A stretch of 64,000 bases of DNA, taken from assembly GCF_027409185.1 (NCBI RefSeq), contig NC_084463.1, forward strand, positions 161,797,869 through 161,861,868. The letters are read 5' to 3'. Of the stretch, positions 1 through 28,957 are shown piece after piece. The DNA comes from Cynocephalus volans. Taxonomy: Eukaryota; Chordata; Mammalia; Dermoptera; Cynocephalidae. The notes under the pieces were generated by a model. The model ran no database searches and was not told where the DNA came from. It saw only the letters and a program-made list of their open reading frames with translations. The position numbers were made by a program, and so were the translations under genes. Each line of letters begins with the position of its first letter. Position 1 is the first letter of the stretch.

Positions 1-1060
1 ATTGATAAAATTCCAAGAACTATAAACACACAGTCAAAACAAACAAATTGCAAGAAAATATGACGTGATGAGCAAGAACCAACATAATAGCTTGCAGACT
101 TGGACCTCAAATACTTGAGATATTGGCATTACCAAATACAGAATGGAAAATATGTATTTCCAATATACTTAAAGAATAAAAGAAGAAATTTAAATTAGAA
201 GCAAGGACAGTATATAAAATGATCAAGCTGATTTGAAAAAGAACCAAATAGACCTTCCAGAAATGAAAAAATATTTGACACGTAAAACTCAATGGATGAG
301 TTGGTACAGCTACTTAAAAACAAAAAGCTCAATAGATTGTTTAGCAGCTGAAGAAAGACTTAACTGGAAGAAATATCAGTAGAACTTATCCGGAATGTCC
401 AGAAACAGACAGAAAATATGAGTTAATAAAAGACGGAGAGGGGGCTGGCCAGTTAGCTCAGTTGGTTAGAGCACAGTGTTATAACAGCAAAGTCAAGGGT
501 TCAGATCCTGGTACCGGCCAGCTACACACACAGAAAAAAGACAAGGAGGCTGGAGTAGGGAGGACTAATAAAAGTTCCAGTAGGGACAGAGAAGATATCT
601 GAAGACAATGACCAAGAATTTTCTAGGACTGATTAAAGACATCAATTCATAGACTCAGGAACCCAACGAATCATATTTGGATAAATGAAAAAATCCATAC
701 TTGGGCACATCACAGTAAAACTGCAGGATACCAAAGACAAAAAATCTTAATAGCAATTAGACACAAAGAATATCCTCAAAGGAACAACAATAAAAACAAC
801 AACAAATAGATAATAACTGACTTCACAGCCACAATGGAGACCAAAAGATGGTAGAGTGGTATTTTCAATATTGAAAGAAAATATTAATCTAGAATTCTAT
901 ACCCAGCAAAAACTAACTTAAAGATAAAGCACTAGGAAAGGAGGGCGCAAATAGGAAGCACAAAACAAAGCAGTAGAACTGTATCAAGTATAAAATTAAT
1001 TACAATAAATGACTAAATGCTTCAATTAGAAGATAAACATTTTCTAGATAAAAAAAAAAA
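1..1060 (+). mobile_element. Old L1 LINE fragment (5'/ORF1-proximal region)
   Basis: AT-rich sequence resembles the old L1 stretch around the end of ORF1. The phrase 'agaattctatacccagcaaa' near 890 is a recognisable L1 landmark. A tRNA-type SINE interrupts it at about 441. It has no usable reading frame. The start lies outside the window. Confidence 0.6.
441..540 (+). mobile_element. tRNA-Ile-like SINE, monomer
   Basis: One tRNA-like unit with box A (tagctcagttggttagag) and a box-B-like gggttcagatcc, followed by a short A-rich tail. It belongs to the same family as the monomers near 28846, 39224 and 58624. It sits inside the L1 debris, so it is the younger insertion. Confidence 0.85.
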
Positions 1061-1139
1061 TCCATCTTTAAGCTGTTCCTAAGAAACAGAAAGACTGAAT
1101 ATGAAAGGATAAAAACAGCACATTTTGAATAGAAGGGAA

Positions 1140-2100
1140 CTTAGCCTAATACAGGGCGTCATTTAAAAAAACCAAAAACATCATAACAAACATTAAATGG
1201 TGAAATAACGAACTTCCTCTAAGGGCAGAAACAAAGGTGCCCACTACCTGAACTCCACGTTGTAGAGCAGGTCTCACCCATACAGGGGAGCAAGAGAAAT
1301 AAGAGATAAAAAAATGAATAAGGAAGAACACTTTTCATAGATCGTATGACTATAAATACATAAAAGAATCTACAAGTAGAAAAACAAGGTTAGGTTTGCT
1401 GGACACATCTATTTTCATAAACTATGTATAATATAAAAATATCAGATACTTAAGAATCAATCTAATAAAAAAGGTATGATCTTTATGAGAAAAACATGTA
1501 ACTTTATTGAAAACATTAAATGGAGAGATTACACCATGTTCATGAACTAGAAAATTCCATTTTAGATAGTTGCCAGTTTTCCCCAAACTGAGCTACAGAT
1601 TCAATTGGTTTTATTTACAATCTTAAAGGGGTTTTTATTGGTGAAACTTGATAAGCCGATTCTAAAATTTACATGGAAGAGCAAGGGCCAAGAATAGATC
1701 TTAATGGATGATTCCCAAAGGACACAGGGGTAGATAAAATGACCAGTGGAACAAAACAGAAAAATTAATTGTGGCATATTCCAGGGATCGGTATTCAGCG
1801 GGGAAAAGAAATGCCCTACAGCTGCAGGCAATAATTTGGATACAGCTCAAACATAATAGTGACAGGGCAAGTCATAGGCAAATAAACTCTACATTTATAT
1901 AAAATTCAAAAATATGCAAACCCAGTATGAACGTAATTAAGCTATAAAACAAAGCAAGGGAATGAGTAAGACAGGACCCCTCCCAGCAGGGAAGGCACAG
2001 CAGGGACTTGGAAGGCAATGATAACTTTCTCAAACAGGTTAGGGTTATAACTATTTTCTTCTATGTCCTCACTATTTAGTTTTTAAAAACATGAAAATAA
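1140..2100 (+). mobile_element. Old L1 LINE fragment (ORF2 3' part)
   Basis: Decayed L1 ORF2-like DNA. Landmarks are 'aaacattaaatggtgaaata' near 1190, the 'ccaaactgagctacagattcaa' run near 1583 and the 'aaaatttacatggaagagcaa' run near 1665. All resemble the reverse-transcriptase C-terminal half of L1, on the plus strand. No open frame survives. Confidence 0.6.
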
Positions 2101-3395
2101 GATTCTGGAGGGTGAGGGGTGAAGCAGAGGAGGCCACAGGACAAGTCTGCTAATGCTTACGTACAGCACGAAGTGCCAGACATGCCCTTGGGAAGGAACA
2201 AACCTCTGTGGGCATGGGCAGAGCCTGTCAGGAGGGTGGGCTCCTCTGGGGGTTCTTGCGGGACAAGGCTGCCATTTCACGGAAGGATCCCCCAACAGTA
2301 TCTGTGGACTTTTCACTTAACCCCATTATTGGTGCAGCCCATCACCCTTACCCTCCCCAGTGCCCGTGAGACCCAGAGCTTCTCTGCTTCAGTTTCCCCT
2401 TCAAATAACGCCCCCCAGAGGGGCAGCAGCTGTGCTGCAAGTGTGGGGAGGGCACACCTGGCTGCTCCTTTTAACACTCCCCGTGAGTCCCCACTCTTGG
2501 TCTGAAGCCTCATCTCACTTTCCGTGCTGCTTGACAGTTCCTGAGCCTCTCCACAGCTCTGGGGGCGAGCCTGCTTGCCTCGGCCCCTCCCTTGGGGAAC
2601 ACGTAATTTCAACTTCTAATTCTCTGCTAAGAGAGTAAACAAGCCTCCATCCACTTTCCATCTCTCAAAACGTTGACAGGCTCTTTGGTCTACTGCTGTC
2701 TCCCTTCCTATATTCTTTCCCGATGTAAATTTATATCTTTTTTATTTCTTTACTATCATTTTAGTGAGATTCTAAGAGGAAACAGAAATAAACTCATGTG
2801 TTTAAGCCTGCCATGTTTAACTGGCAGTGTGTTTACCATATTTACATAAAAATGTGCAACACGCAGCTCCTGAAGAGTCCAGAGAAGCAAGCGGATCCCT
2901 CCGCACCACCCTTCACAGAAGCTTGAATACCCCCAGCTGATTGCTTTGCCTTGATCTTTCTCCTACTCGTTCCTTCAGCTGTGCAAGGGTGAAGGGGAAA
3001 GCACAAAGACCTGGTTCAAATCCTGCCTCCCCCATTTACCATCCCATAATCTGATCACATCAACTCTCAGAGCTTCAAGTTTCTCACCCCCCAAATAAGG
3101 CGCATAACTGCTGCCCACTCTACCGGGTTAGCCAAGAGCGGTTCCATGAAACTGCTGTTGCAGAAATGCTCCCAACTACCAAGTGCTGAACCAGGGAAAG
3201 GGTGTTTGGGTCCTCATAGCCTGGTGCCCCCACTTGCTCACCGCCAAGGCCAGAGGAGAGAGAGCCCTGGCCCCTTGGACTCTTGGGCGTTCTGTGGTTT
3301 CTAGGCCTGACAATCAGAGGAACCATCAATGGCAGCCCCAGCAACAAAGTGAGGGACCAGAAACTCAGCGAAGATGGAGGGAGGCCAAAAACCAA
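2101..3395. other. Intergenic stretch, no gene recognised
   Basis: Moderately GC-rich sequence with several overlapping short open frames on both strands (for example 2119-2505), none with a recognisable product or splice context. A weak MIR-like segment lies near 2985-3105. In human the BBS1 gene precedes ZDHHC24, but I could not identify any BBS1 exon here. Confidence 0.4.
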
Positions 3396-3403
3396 GTCAG
3401 CAC

Positions 3404-3409
3404 TTTATT
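3404..3409 (-). terminator. ZDHHC24: ZDHHC24 polyadenylation signal
   Basis: TTTATT on the plus strand reads AATAAA on the gene strand, about 255 bases past the ZDHHC24 stop. It implies a 3'UTR of roughly 0.27 kb ending near 3385. Confidence 0.7.
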
Positions 3410-3662
3410 AATCTGGCAGAGGGGCAGCTAGGCTGGCCGACAGCCCCTTGCCAGACCCTCCTCTGTACTCCTCTGCCAAAAGAGGCACAGTCGCAGGAGT
3501 CCAAGCTGAGCAGGGGCAAGGCCAAGGAAGGGGCGTGAGTTGCCCACTGCAGGCATTAAAGGCCAACCCAACTTCCCTGCTGAGGCTGGGGGTGAAGCTG
3601 GAAACGAGTCATTAGCCCCCATCCCTCCCCTCCATCCCATACAGCTGAGGCTCTTCCTGGAG

Positions 3663-6600
3663 TCAGGAAGCCGTGAGTCCCACATCAGCTGTGCTCTGGA
3701 AGGTGATCCCATCGCCAGGCAACGGGGAGGACAGGAAGGGCCAGAGCCAGACGAGGACCCAGCGGGGCCCCAGGGCTGCCTGAAGGTTGTGGCAGGGGCC
3801 CAGGTCATAGGAGTGCTGACCCCGAGCCCACTCCCACGTGGTCTGACCCCGCAGCAGCAGCATCCCATGGAAGAGCAGCCCAGCCCCACACAACAGTGCA
3901 CCCGCCACACACGTGTCCGTCACGAAGGCCAGGGCAAACTGTGCCAGAGACACTCTGCCTGCAAGGAGAGAGAAGAGAGGATCAGGAAGCGTCAGGCCCA
4001 GCTCTCCCAAAGCCCAGCTCCTGACCTCCTTCCACCCTCTATGCTCCACCAGGAAGCAGGGCTCACTCCTCCGCTCAGCCGGCCAGCCCATGCTGGGTGA
4101 TAGGAACACACCGGTGAACCGGGCAGACACAGCGCCGTGCCTGGGCTACGACATTCACTCATGCATCGCACACTTGGTGAGCACCTCCTAAGCACTGGGC
4201 CTGGTGCTAGGCACCGTGAATACTGGGTAGCATTGCTGCCCTCGGGGGGCTCCCAGACATTAAAGAGGTAGTTTCTCAGTGGCTTTTTCATAGCTATGAT
4301 GTGTGTCACTATGGAAAAGTACAGCATCTTGTGCCATCTTGGCCCACAGTAGACAAAACATACCTGCTGAACTAAGGAACTACAAGATGCCATGAAACTC
4401 TCACTAAGTGAAAGAAGCCAGACACAAAAGGTCACATATTATATGATTCCATCTATATGAAGTGTCCTGAATAGGCAAATCGATAGAGATAGAAAGACGA
4501 GTGGTTGCCGGAGGCTGGGGCATTAGGTACGAATGGGGTGTGGCTGCATAATGGGTATGGGGTTTCTCTTTGAGGTGAAAATGTTCTTGAATTAGTGGTG
4601 ATGGTTGTACTACATTGTGAATGTGCTAAAAGCCACTGAATTGTACACTTTAAAATGTTAAAATGAATTTTACATTATGTGAATTTCACCTCAATAAAAC
4701 CCCTGTGGCAGGGGGGATGCCATGCAAACCTAAGAAGGAAGGGGAAGTGGACTTCACCTATTTTGATAAAGTAGGGAAAAGACATTCTCTTTGAGGACCA
4801 GAGGCAGGACAGAGAAACGCCTGTGAGATGAGCCAGTGGATGATTGCGGGTATGGACGCTCAGGTGAGAAGCCCAGGCTGGACCAGCAGATCTGTGAGCC
4901 GTGGGCGGTGGTGGGCGACTCCGAGAGCGTGGGTGCAGCTGGACCCACCAGTGAGCAGAGGGAGATGAGAATGGTGCCTAGACCTGAGCACCAGGACTCA
5001 GGTCCTTGGGGATTGATAAAAGAAGAAATGGGAAGCCAGAAAGGAAGGTGGAAGCACCAAAATCCAAGCTGTCACTGACAGTGACACCAGGATAGATAAC
5101 CTCACCTCACTTCGCAGGCAGTATTCTTATGAGTCTGAAGATCTCATAGAGCAAGAAGAGAACTCAAAAGGGTCCTTTGGGGTTTGTGGAGTCAGAGCCC
5201 GGGGAGATGTGGCAGTCTCAGAGGAGTGGTGGGGGCAGAAGCCAGGTGGGAGCAGGTGGGGGAATGAGTGGGAGGCAGGGAAAGCAGCCACGAGCCTGGG
5301 CAAGCCCTTTGGGAAGCTTGCCTGCAAGCAACAAGAGGGAGAAGGCAGCAGCTCGAGGAGGAGGGTGTGGGGCGAAGGGAAGGTTTGTACAGGGTGGGAA
5401 AACCCGAGAGCCAGGAACGCAGGACAGGCAGGCGCCATGGCTTCAGGCCTCAGTGGTGGGGGGGTGCGGGGTGGGGGGCACACACTAGAAGCTGGGGGCA
5501 GACAGCCTGGCTTGGGGATTTGAGGACGGGACAATTTTGAATGTACCATCTGATGTTTCGTTTTCTCTGTGACGGATGTTGGAAGGCAGGAGAGTGGGGA
5601 GGTTTGACTGCAGTTGCTGGGGGAGCAAGCTTAGAAAACAGGATGGCCAGGCACAGTTGAGGGACTGTTGAGATCTGTTGCCATGAGTGTGGCATGGTAC
5701 CAATGTGCCATGGAGTACGTGTCTCTGGCAGCTCTCAGCAGCCAGGGGCAGACATGGAAAGGCCAGGAGGTCAGTGTTAGTAAGGCAAGCAAGGAAGTTG
5801 GAGAAGTTGCAGGAGAATGGTGGAAATGAAGGGCTCTCGGCTGGACATGGGATGGTGAAGGTGGGAAGGTGCAGATGGAGAGAAAGGTGAGGGCTGGGAG
5901 CCTGCAGGCCCAGGGAGCAGGCGTCAGGGAGCAGAAGAGTGAGAGATGGATAAAAGGAGAGGAGGTGGGGAGCAGGAGGAGGGACGACCGAGGGGGTGAT
6001 TTTGGAAGTGACACACTTTGTACAAGGACCGGGGCGTGGACATGGGAGTAGGGGACGGAAGTAAAATAGAGGAGTCAAGAAGCTAAGCCACTTGGGAACT
6101 GATGGAGCTGTTCACACAGACTTGCAGACACCCATGATTTCAGCAGGGCCCAGGGCTGAGAGAGACTCTGGGAGCTGGAGCAAAGTCTACAATGACTCGG
6201 AAGGCCATGCTGACCACAGGGAGGTGGGATGGAGGCAGGGCGGGACTGAGGAGGGTACAGCAGGGCTGGGCAGGACGCCAGTGTGGGCAGAGAAAGACTC
6301 TGAGGACCCCAGTGGGCCTCCTGAGGCCACCTCTGGGCTACAGGGAGGGGGGCCCTCGGGACAGAACTGGGCTTGGGCAGGATGAGGCACGGTGACTACT
6401 CAGAGTGGTCGGGGAGGTTACTAACTGCACAACGAGGTTACAGAGGGGATCACGGAAAGGTCAGGAGGAAAGAGTCGGGGGCGAGAAGGCCCAGAGCATT
6501 ATGAGGGGGAGAGAACAAAGAGTATAAAGACCAGTGTGGCTTTTATCTTGGGTGGTGTCAGAAGAAAGAGGAACATATGTGTCGTCCAGAACATGGCCAC

Positions 6601-9027
6601 TCAGTCAGCCTCCTGATCCAAGTCTTCCCCTACCAACTTCCAATACTGGGCCTTCTCCTGCCTGTAACTTTCACCGGCTCCACACTGCCCAGTCATAGAA
6701 GAGCCGTCTTGTCACACCAGCATTCAAGGCCCTCACTGTCCGGTCCTAACCTACCGTCCTAGCCTTACTTCTCACAATTCCCACCACATTGCCTTTGCTA
6801 CTCCCTGCCCCACCCCCAAGCCTTTGTTCTTGCTGCTTCCCTCACCTAGAATGCCTGCCCCCCATCCCACCGCCCCTGCGGACTCCTACTGGTCTTTCCG
6901 CCTCTGCCAACAACTGCTAGAATCCTTCCCGGATTCTCCCAGCCAGAACTCTGCTTGTCTTGAGGTGCTGTATTTTACCATACTGCACACCCAGTGGAAT
7001 ACCAGGCTGCCCTCACCCCCACTAAATGACATTGGGACTGGGTCCCCGGGGCTAGAATTCCCACTTCCCACTAGAATGGGCTTTACTCCCGCACCAAATA
7101 CAAGTGCCCTTGCCTCTCTGCAGAGGCCTCCCGGGGTCCCCACCTGTGAGCAGCATGAGCCAGGGCAGCAGGAGGAGGGCGGCGGTGTGAAGAGGTGAGT
7201 GGGCTTGCAGCAGGGCTGTCAGGGCAGGGCCCAGCAGCACAGAGACGTGGAGCAGGACACCGGCAGCATGAAGCAGCAGACACAGGAAAGGCCGGTAGTT
7301 GCGGAAGCCCACGCAGCGGCCCAGCAGGCGGCAGTGGTGGTCCCGGCGCAGGATGCAGATGTGGCAGGCTGAGCAGTGCCCACTGCGCGGCGGCACTTGG
7401 CTTTGGCACTGGTAGCAGTAGCTGCAGGGAAGGAGCCACAGGGTCAGTTCCCCCAGCAGCTCTGAGGGCCCCACATCATGCCCAGCGTCAGCCCCTGAGC
7501 CTATCCTGGGGCAGCAGGAATAGCCACCACTCGCCCTGGCAAAGCCTCAGGTTCTCCACAGGTAAGTGCAGGCTGAACAAGATTTCCCAGGCCCTTCCAG
7601 TTCTAGCACTGAAGGACTGAGGTCTCTTCCAGCACTATCATCCCCAGTCCTAAGGCGTTTCTCTGGTCTCTAACATCCAGCAGCAAACTCCTCACTTTCT
7701 CCAGGGTCACCACCTTGGTCCAAGTCATCATGAATGCTCCTCTGGATTATCACAGTAGTCTCTTGACTGGCCTCCCCAATTCCACCTTTGTGCCCTCCCA
7801 GTGCAGTCTCACCCCAGCAGCCAGACTGCTCCTTTTAAAACATTTTAAAACATAAGTCATGTCCCTCCCGTACTGAAAACCCTCCAATGGCTCTCCATTT
7901 CATGTCTTATAAAAGGCAAAGCTTTCAATGTACTAGAAGGTCCTTACATCTCTAACATCTCTTACCCCGTCACTCCACTCCAGCCTCACTGGCCTTGCTG
8001 TTCTAGGAACATGCTAGGTACACACTGCCTCAGAGCCTTTGCATCATCTGTCCCCTCTACCTGGAACACTCTTCCCTCAGATTCCCACATGGCTAACTCC
8101 CACACCTCCAAGTTTTTGCTCAAATGTCACCTTCTCAATGAGGTTCACCTTGACCACCTATTTTTTATTCTTAAGTTAATTTTTTAAAGTTTTATTTTTA
8201 AATGTAAATTGACATCTTATAGTTGCATATATTTATGGGGTACAAAGTGATGTTATGACTTATGAATACAATGTGGAACGATTAAATCCAGCTGATTAAC
8301 GTATCCATCACCTCAAATATATATCACTTTTTGTGGTGAGATTTGACTTCCTATTTAAAACTGAAACTTGCACCCCCTTTACCCTGCTCTACTTTTTGTT
8401 TCCATGCCACTCTCATCTTCTAACATTCTATATACTTTGCTTATTTATTATGCCTATAATTTAGCATCTGCCCCCTCCCCCGCTGAAATCGGCTCCAGGA
8501 GGTCAGGAATTTGTTTTATTGTATCCCCAGTGCCTGGAACAGTGCCTTGCATACAGTAGGTACTCGATAAATGTTTGTGCGTGAATAAATAATACCCATT
8601 CGGGCTCTTCCATCCCAGGTTCTAGAGTTCTCTGGCTCTAACATTCCAGTTCCTAATGTAATCAATTCGTAACATCTCAGGTCCTGGGGCCCCTGCCCCT
8701 GTCCGAGGTTCCCTCTTCTCCCAGCCGGATCCCGCGCCCCACTCACGCCCAGCCCTGGCCCAGACCGCGGCCGGCCAGCATCACGCCCCGGATGCTGGGA
8801 TCCGAGCGCAGGAAGAGCCCCACGTTGCCCAGCAGGTTAAGCAGCTGGAAGGCGGCTAGTGCGAGCTGCAAGGCCCGAGCCAGGGGTCCCAGAGGGGGAG
8901 GCCCAGGACCCAGCACCAGCACGTAAGCCAGCTCCAGGCCCACAGCGGCGGCCCACAGCGCCGTGAGCACGAGAGGCAGCCTCCCGGACGTCCCCTCGGC
9001 TCGCCCAGCCGCCCAAGGCTGCCCCAT
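3663..9027 (-). CDS. ZDHHC24: ZDHHC24 palmitoyltransferase-family protein, complete
   Basis: A DHHC-type protein S-acyltransferase-family member: a multi-pass membrane protein that would transfer palmitate to cysteines of target proteins. Coding exons are 8747-9027, 7144-7421 and 3663-3958, all GT-AG; together they give 855 nt, 284 aa, the human length as I recall it. The start codon opens MGQPWAAG, as in human. Residues 1-94 carry hydrophobic segments (LPLVLTALWAAAVGLELAYV). Exon 2 holds the cysteine-rich domain (C96, C99, H109, C110, C113, C116) and D121-H-H-C124, followed by the TM segment near residues 139-170. Exon 3 holds the last membrane segments and the C-terminal tail. Intron 2 (3959-7143) holds L1 and a purine-rich tract; intron 1 (7422-8746) holds an L2 interrupted by L1. 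All splice phases agree and no lesion was seen. Confidence 0.95.
4380..4705 (+). mobile_element. L1 3' end fragment in ZDHHC24 intron 2
   Basis: Plus-strand L1 3' terminal sequence. Landmarks are 'atatgattccatctatatga' near 4441, 'ttgtacactttaaaatg' near 4641 and the terminal 'tttcacctcaataaaa' near 4685. It lies antisense to the host gene. Confidence 0.8.
5150..6560 (+). repeat. Long purine-rich (GA-rich) tract in ZDHHC24 intron 2
   Basis: About 1.4 kb in which the plus strand is strongly G/A-biased with many GGAGG and GGG runs. This creates long spurious open frames on both strands. G runs at about 5454-5480 could form a G-quadruplex. I cannot place it in a repeat family. Confidence 0.45.
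7690..8590 (+). mobile_element. L2 LINE, interrupted by an L1 fragment
   Basis: Ancient L2 3' region in two blocks, 7690-8165 and 8371-8590. The first block has the typical 'aatggctctccattt' and 'cactgg-cttgctgttc' stretches. The second ends in 'gtgcctggaacagtgccttg' and 'gtaggtactcgataaatg'. The blocks are colinear, and an AT-rich L1 insert separates them, so L1 landed in an older L2. Confidence 0.8.
8166..8370. mobile_element. L1 fragment inserted into L2
   Basis: AT-rich block with 'atatttatggggtacaaagt' and 'tatccatcacctcaaatata', typical of an L1-associated 3' segment. It splits an otherwise continuous L2 in ZDHHC24 intron 1. Confidence 0.6.
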
Positions 9028-9951
9028 GGCCTGGACCCACCGGCGGTCAAATCCCGAGGACCCCGCCGCTTCCGTATCGGGGCGGGGATAGGGGCAGACA
9101 GACGTCTGCCACGACCAATAGAAGTCCTAAAGGGAGGGGTGAGCGCCCAGGTTCACAGGGAGGGGCCGGCAAATGCAGAAAGGTGATTGGACGGCCGAAC
9201 GGGCCAGGAGCTGCTTGGATCCCGTTGGCTCTAGAGCCCGGGTGATACCAAGTGATCGCCCCGCCCATCCCTAGGCCCCGCCCCTTCCGCGGGAGCCCCG
9301 CCCGCTGGTGCTGAGGGATGTCGCGCCAGGAGAATTGAGTAGCAACCTCGGTGGCACCGGGGTTTCCCGGCTCAGCACATTCTCCCCACCCCTCCAGCCG
9401 CCTCGATATTAATAGTCCCGCCTCGGCCGTCCAGCTGGCTCTGAGCCCCCCACCCCTTGCTCGGGTGTCTCCCTCCATCACCCTAGAAAACATTCAAAAC
9501 AGCTCGGCGCCTCCGTGTTTCTGACTGTGAAATGGGGACGGGGCCCTGTCTGCCACCAGCGCGGCGCGGGAAGAAGGTCAGGAGGAGGCGCAAAAGGCAG
9601 CGCACAGGGCGGTGTGCAGCCACTAACATTGCCATCATCTCCATTGCACGGCTGAGGACACAGAGAGGGCCCGTGGCTTTCCCAAGGTCACACAGCGCCC
9701 AAGCGGAGGAGCCGTCACGCGAACCGCGGACCTCCGCCACGAGCTCTACCCCAGAGCTCCCAGTTCCGCAGCCTCGGGCCCCAGGGCAACCTCTTGCCTA
9801 GTCGCGACCCGAGCGCCCTTACCCCTACCCGGCCCCTCCCTCCTCCCCCATATTTAGTGCGAATCTGATCCGGGGCTGGGCCGGGCCCTACATAACGGGG
9901 CCCCGGTGTCCGGGAGCGCGCCGAGCGAGCGGAGCCAGGAGCCCGAGCGAG
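9028..9951. promoter_or_regulatory. GC-rich head-to-head promoter region, ZDHHC24 / ACTN3
   Basis: The two start codons lie 924 bp apart and diverge. The ZDHHC24 side is CpG-rich with a GC box near 9079 and CCAAT boxes at 9115-9119 (plus strand) and 9186-9190 (ATTGG, so CCAAT on the gene strand). The ACTN3 side has a CArG/MEF2-like box and a weak AT-rich 'cctacataacggg' near 9887. The middle part (about 9520-9720) looks like an old reverse MIR/L2-type repeat. Promoter function is inferred. Confidence 0.6.
9848..9857 (+). promoter_or_regulatory. ACTN3: CArG/MEF2-like box upstream of ACTN3
   Basis: CCATATTTAG is one base off the SRF CArG consensus CC(A/T)6GG, and its AT core also resembles an MEF2 site. 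It lies 95 bp upstream of the ATG, suiting a fast-muscle gene. Binding is not shown by sequence alone. Confidence 0.5.
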
Positions 9952-22784
<12,833 letters not shown>

Positions 22785-22900
22785 CCTCTGACCTTGACCC
22801 CTGAGGTTCTTCATGCAAGAAGGAGACGGTGCTTTCTGCAGCTGATCCCATCCATCCCTTGGAGCGAGGGCCTCAGAGAACGGCCAGCCAAATATTTCTG

Positions 22901-22906
22901 AATAAA
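22901..22906 (+). terminator. ACTN3: ACTN3 polyadenylation signal
   Basis: AATAAA lies 117 bases after the ACTN3 stop. The predicted transcript end, near 22925, is only about 150 bp from the predicted end of CTSF on the opposite strand. Confidence 0.85.
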
Positions 22907-23077
22907 GATCCATCCATGGGCCTCTCCCCACCTCCTTTTGGTTCCTGAAGCAGAGGCTGGGCCCTCAGGCTCCTGGGCAGGACCAGCTATCCCACCTTGA
23001 CCCACCAAGGGTTCCTACTGTCCCTCCTTGTCCTCAGGGACTGAGCATTCACACCACACTGGGGACCAGGACACCTC

Positions 23078-23083
23078 TTTATT
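23078..23083 (-). terminator. CTSF: CTSF polyadenylation signal
   Basis: TTTATT on the plus strand is AATAAA on the CTSF strand, about 450 bases past the stop codon at 23529-23531. This gives a 3'UTR of about 0.46 kb. Confidence 0.75.
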
Positions 23084-23528
23084 GCTGTTAGAAAAGGGTG
23101 GTTACAAGTTTCCTGGATGTGAAATGGGACACTGTCCCCAAATCCAGGAGGAGCAGAAAATTTATGGCATCATGCAGAGGAAAGCCGGGGCAGGAAGCCA
23201 GAGCCTGCTGAAGACAGAATACTTTCTTCTTGCTCCTTATCTGAGCCCAAAGTTCTTATCCCAGCTTCGGCTATCAGGTTATGCTCCTTTACCCCAAGAT
23301 CCTCCTAGCTACCACAATTCAATGAAGGTGCAATTGGGGAACTTCAGGTGGGAGTGGGGTGGAGGGAAGCTGGGGCTGTGCCTCTAGCCCAGTGCCCTTT
23401 GCTCACCCTGAGGTACCCAGTGCCGGTCCCTCAGCCAGCTGTGCCTCCTGAAGAGGGGCCTAGATACGCAGATCAGGCTGGGGAAAGGGCTGCTCTGTTC
23501 AGCACCAGGTCCTGAGCTAGTGGGCTCC

Positions 23529-27942
<4,414 letters not shown>

Positions 27943-28190
27943 GGCGAAGGCGAAGCCGGCGGCCTGGACGCGAGCACGGACAGACGCGCGCACGGACAGA
28001 CGCGCGGAACAACGGACTAGGCACAGGAGCCCGCGGCCGGCGGGGCCCCGTCTTCTCCGGCTGCGGGCGCAGGGGCGCCGGCCAATGGGCGCGGGCCTGG
28101 CGCGCCTGCGCGTTCGCTTATTTACTCGAGGCACGTGGGGCGCTGGGGTGAGGGGCGGGGAGCGGCGGCTGACCCTGGAGTCAAGCTAGT
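27943..28190 (-). promoter_or_regulatory. CTSF: CTSF CpG-rich promoter
   Basis: CpG-dense sequence directly upstream of the CTSF ATG, continuing the CpG-rich first exon (27540-28180). It holds a CCAAT box at 28082-28086 on the plus strand and a CACGTG E-box at 28132-28137. CACGTG is the centre of the CLEAR motif used by TFEB on lysosomal genes; this fits the product, but the flanks (GGCACGTGGG) are only partly canonical. Confidence 0.55.
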
Positions 28191-28244
28191 AAGTGTCATT
28201 TTCTGCTTCCTTGTTCTATGTTAGGCATTGCCTGCCATCTCCCT

Positions 28245-28370
28245 TGAATCATCGTAGCGGTTCTGTGAATTAGGTGCTGTCCTTATCTTACAGGTGAGGA
28301 GGTAGAGGCTTGTCAAACATCTGGTAAGACGGAGAGCTGCACTCGAACCCAGACAGTTGGCTTCAGAGCC
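28245..28370 (-). mobile_element. MIR-like fragment
   Basis: 'ccttatcttacaggtgagga' and 'cactcgaacccagac' read as reverse MIR. It is short and diverged, just upstream of CTSF. Confidence 0.5.
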
Positions 28371-28845
28371 TGGGTTCGCAGCTTGATCGTCCCTGTTCTC
28401 GACAGCGAAATAGCAGGTAATATTCCCCGTGCTGGCAGTGTCGCAAGATGTGGTGAGGATCAAACGCAGTCATGCGAGCATAACCACTGAAGCGAAGGGC
28501 ACAGGGCTGGGACTGTGCCCCCAAGCATGCACACGCTGTGCTCCATGACTACCACTTGGAGGCACGTACAGACGCATTAGGCACAGTGCTGCCTTCTCGG
28601 AGCTCACGGTCTAGTGGAGAGACTGAGAAAAAGACATTTTCCTGCAAGGTGTTCCCAGCGGGGAAAGAGGAAACAGGGAAGGGAATGTTTCAGGAAACTG
28701 GAGAAATCACAGGAGGGGGTGCGCAGTTGGTCTGGGCTCAGAAGGTGGGAGAACTGATGCTAAAGATTATTTACTCCAAACCTGACTTTACAGCAGCAGA
28801 GATCTAGAGAGGTGAAGTGACTTTCCAGCTATTCAGAAATTAGTG

Positions 28846-28957
28846 CTGGGCTGGCCAGTTAGCTCAGTTGGTTAGAAGGTGGCACTGATAACACGGAGGT
28901 CCAGAGTTTGACCCCTGTACAGCCAGCGCCAAAAAAAAAAGAGGAAAGAAAAACAAA
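28846..28957 (+). mobile_element. tRNA-Ile-like SINE, monomer
   Basis: 'ctggccagttagctcagttg' box A region, followed by an A-rich tail (aaaaaaaaaagagg). It is intergenic between CTSF and CCDC87. Confidence 0.88.

Noticed and set aside
441-540. Possible functional tRNA gene
   Set aside because: The tRNA-like unit has lost stem pairing, carries an A-rich tail and is one of many related copies, so it is a SINE.
2101-3395. 3' end of BBS1
   Set aside because: Expected from human gene order, but no exon or protein segment of BBS1 could be recognised.
3428-4130. Plus- and minus-frame 147-186 aa ORFs around ZDHHC24 exon 3
   Set aside because: Only the frame continuing the DHHC protein matches the family; the others are shadows.
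5127-6078. Open frames of 127-197 aa rich in Pro/Ser/Leu
   Set aside because: They lie in a purine-rich intron tract where stops are rare on the complementary strand; composition explains them.
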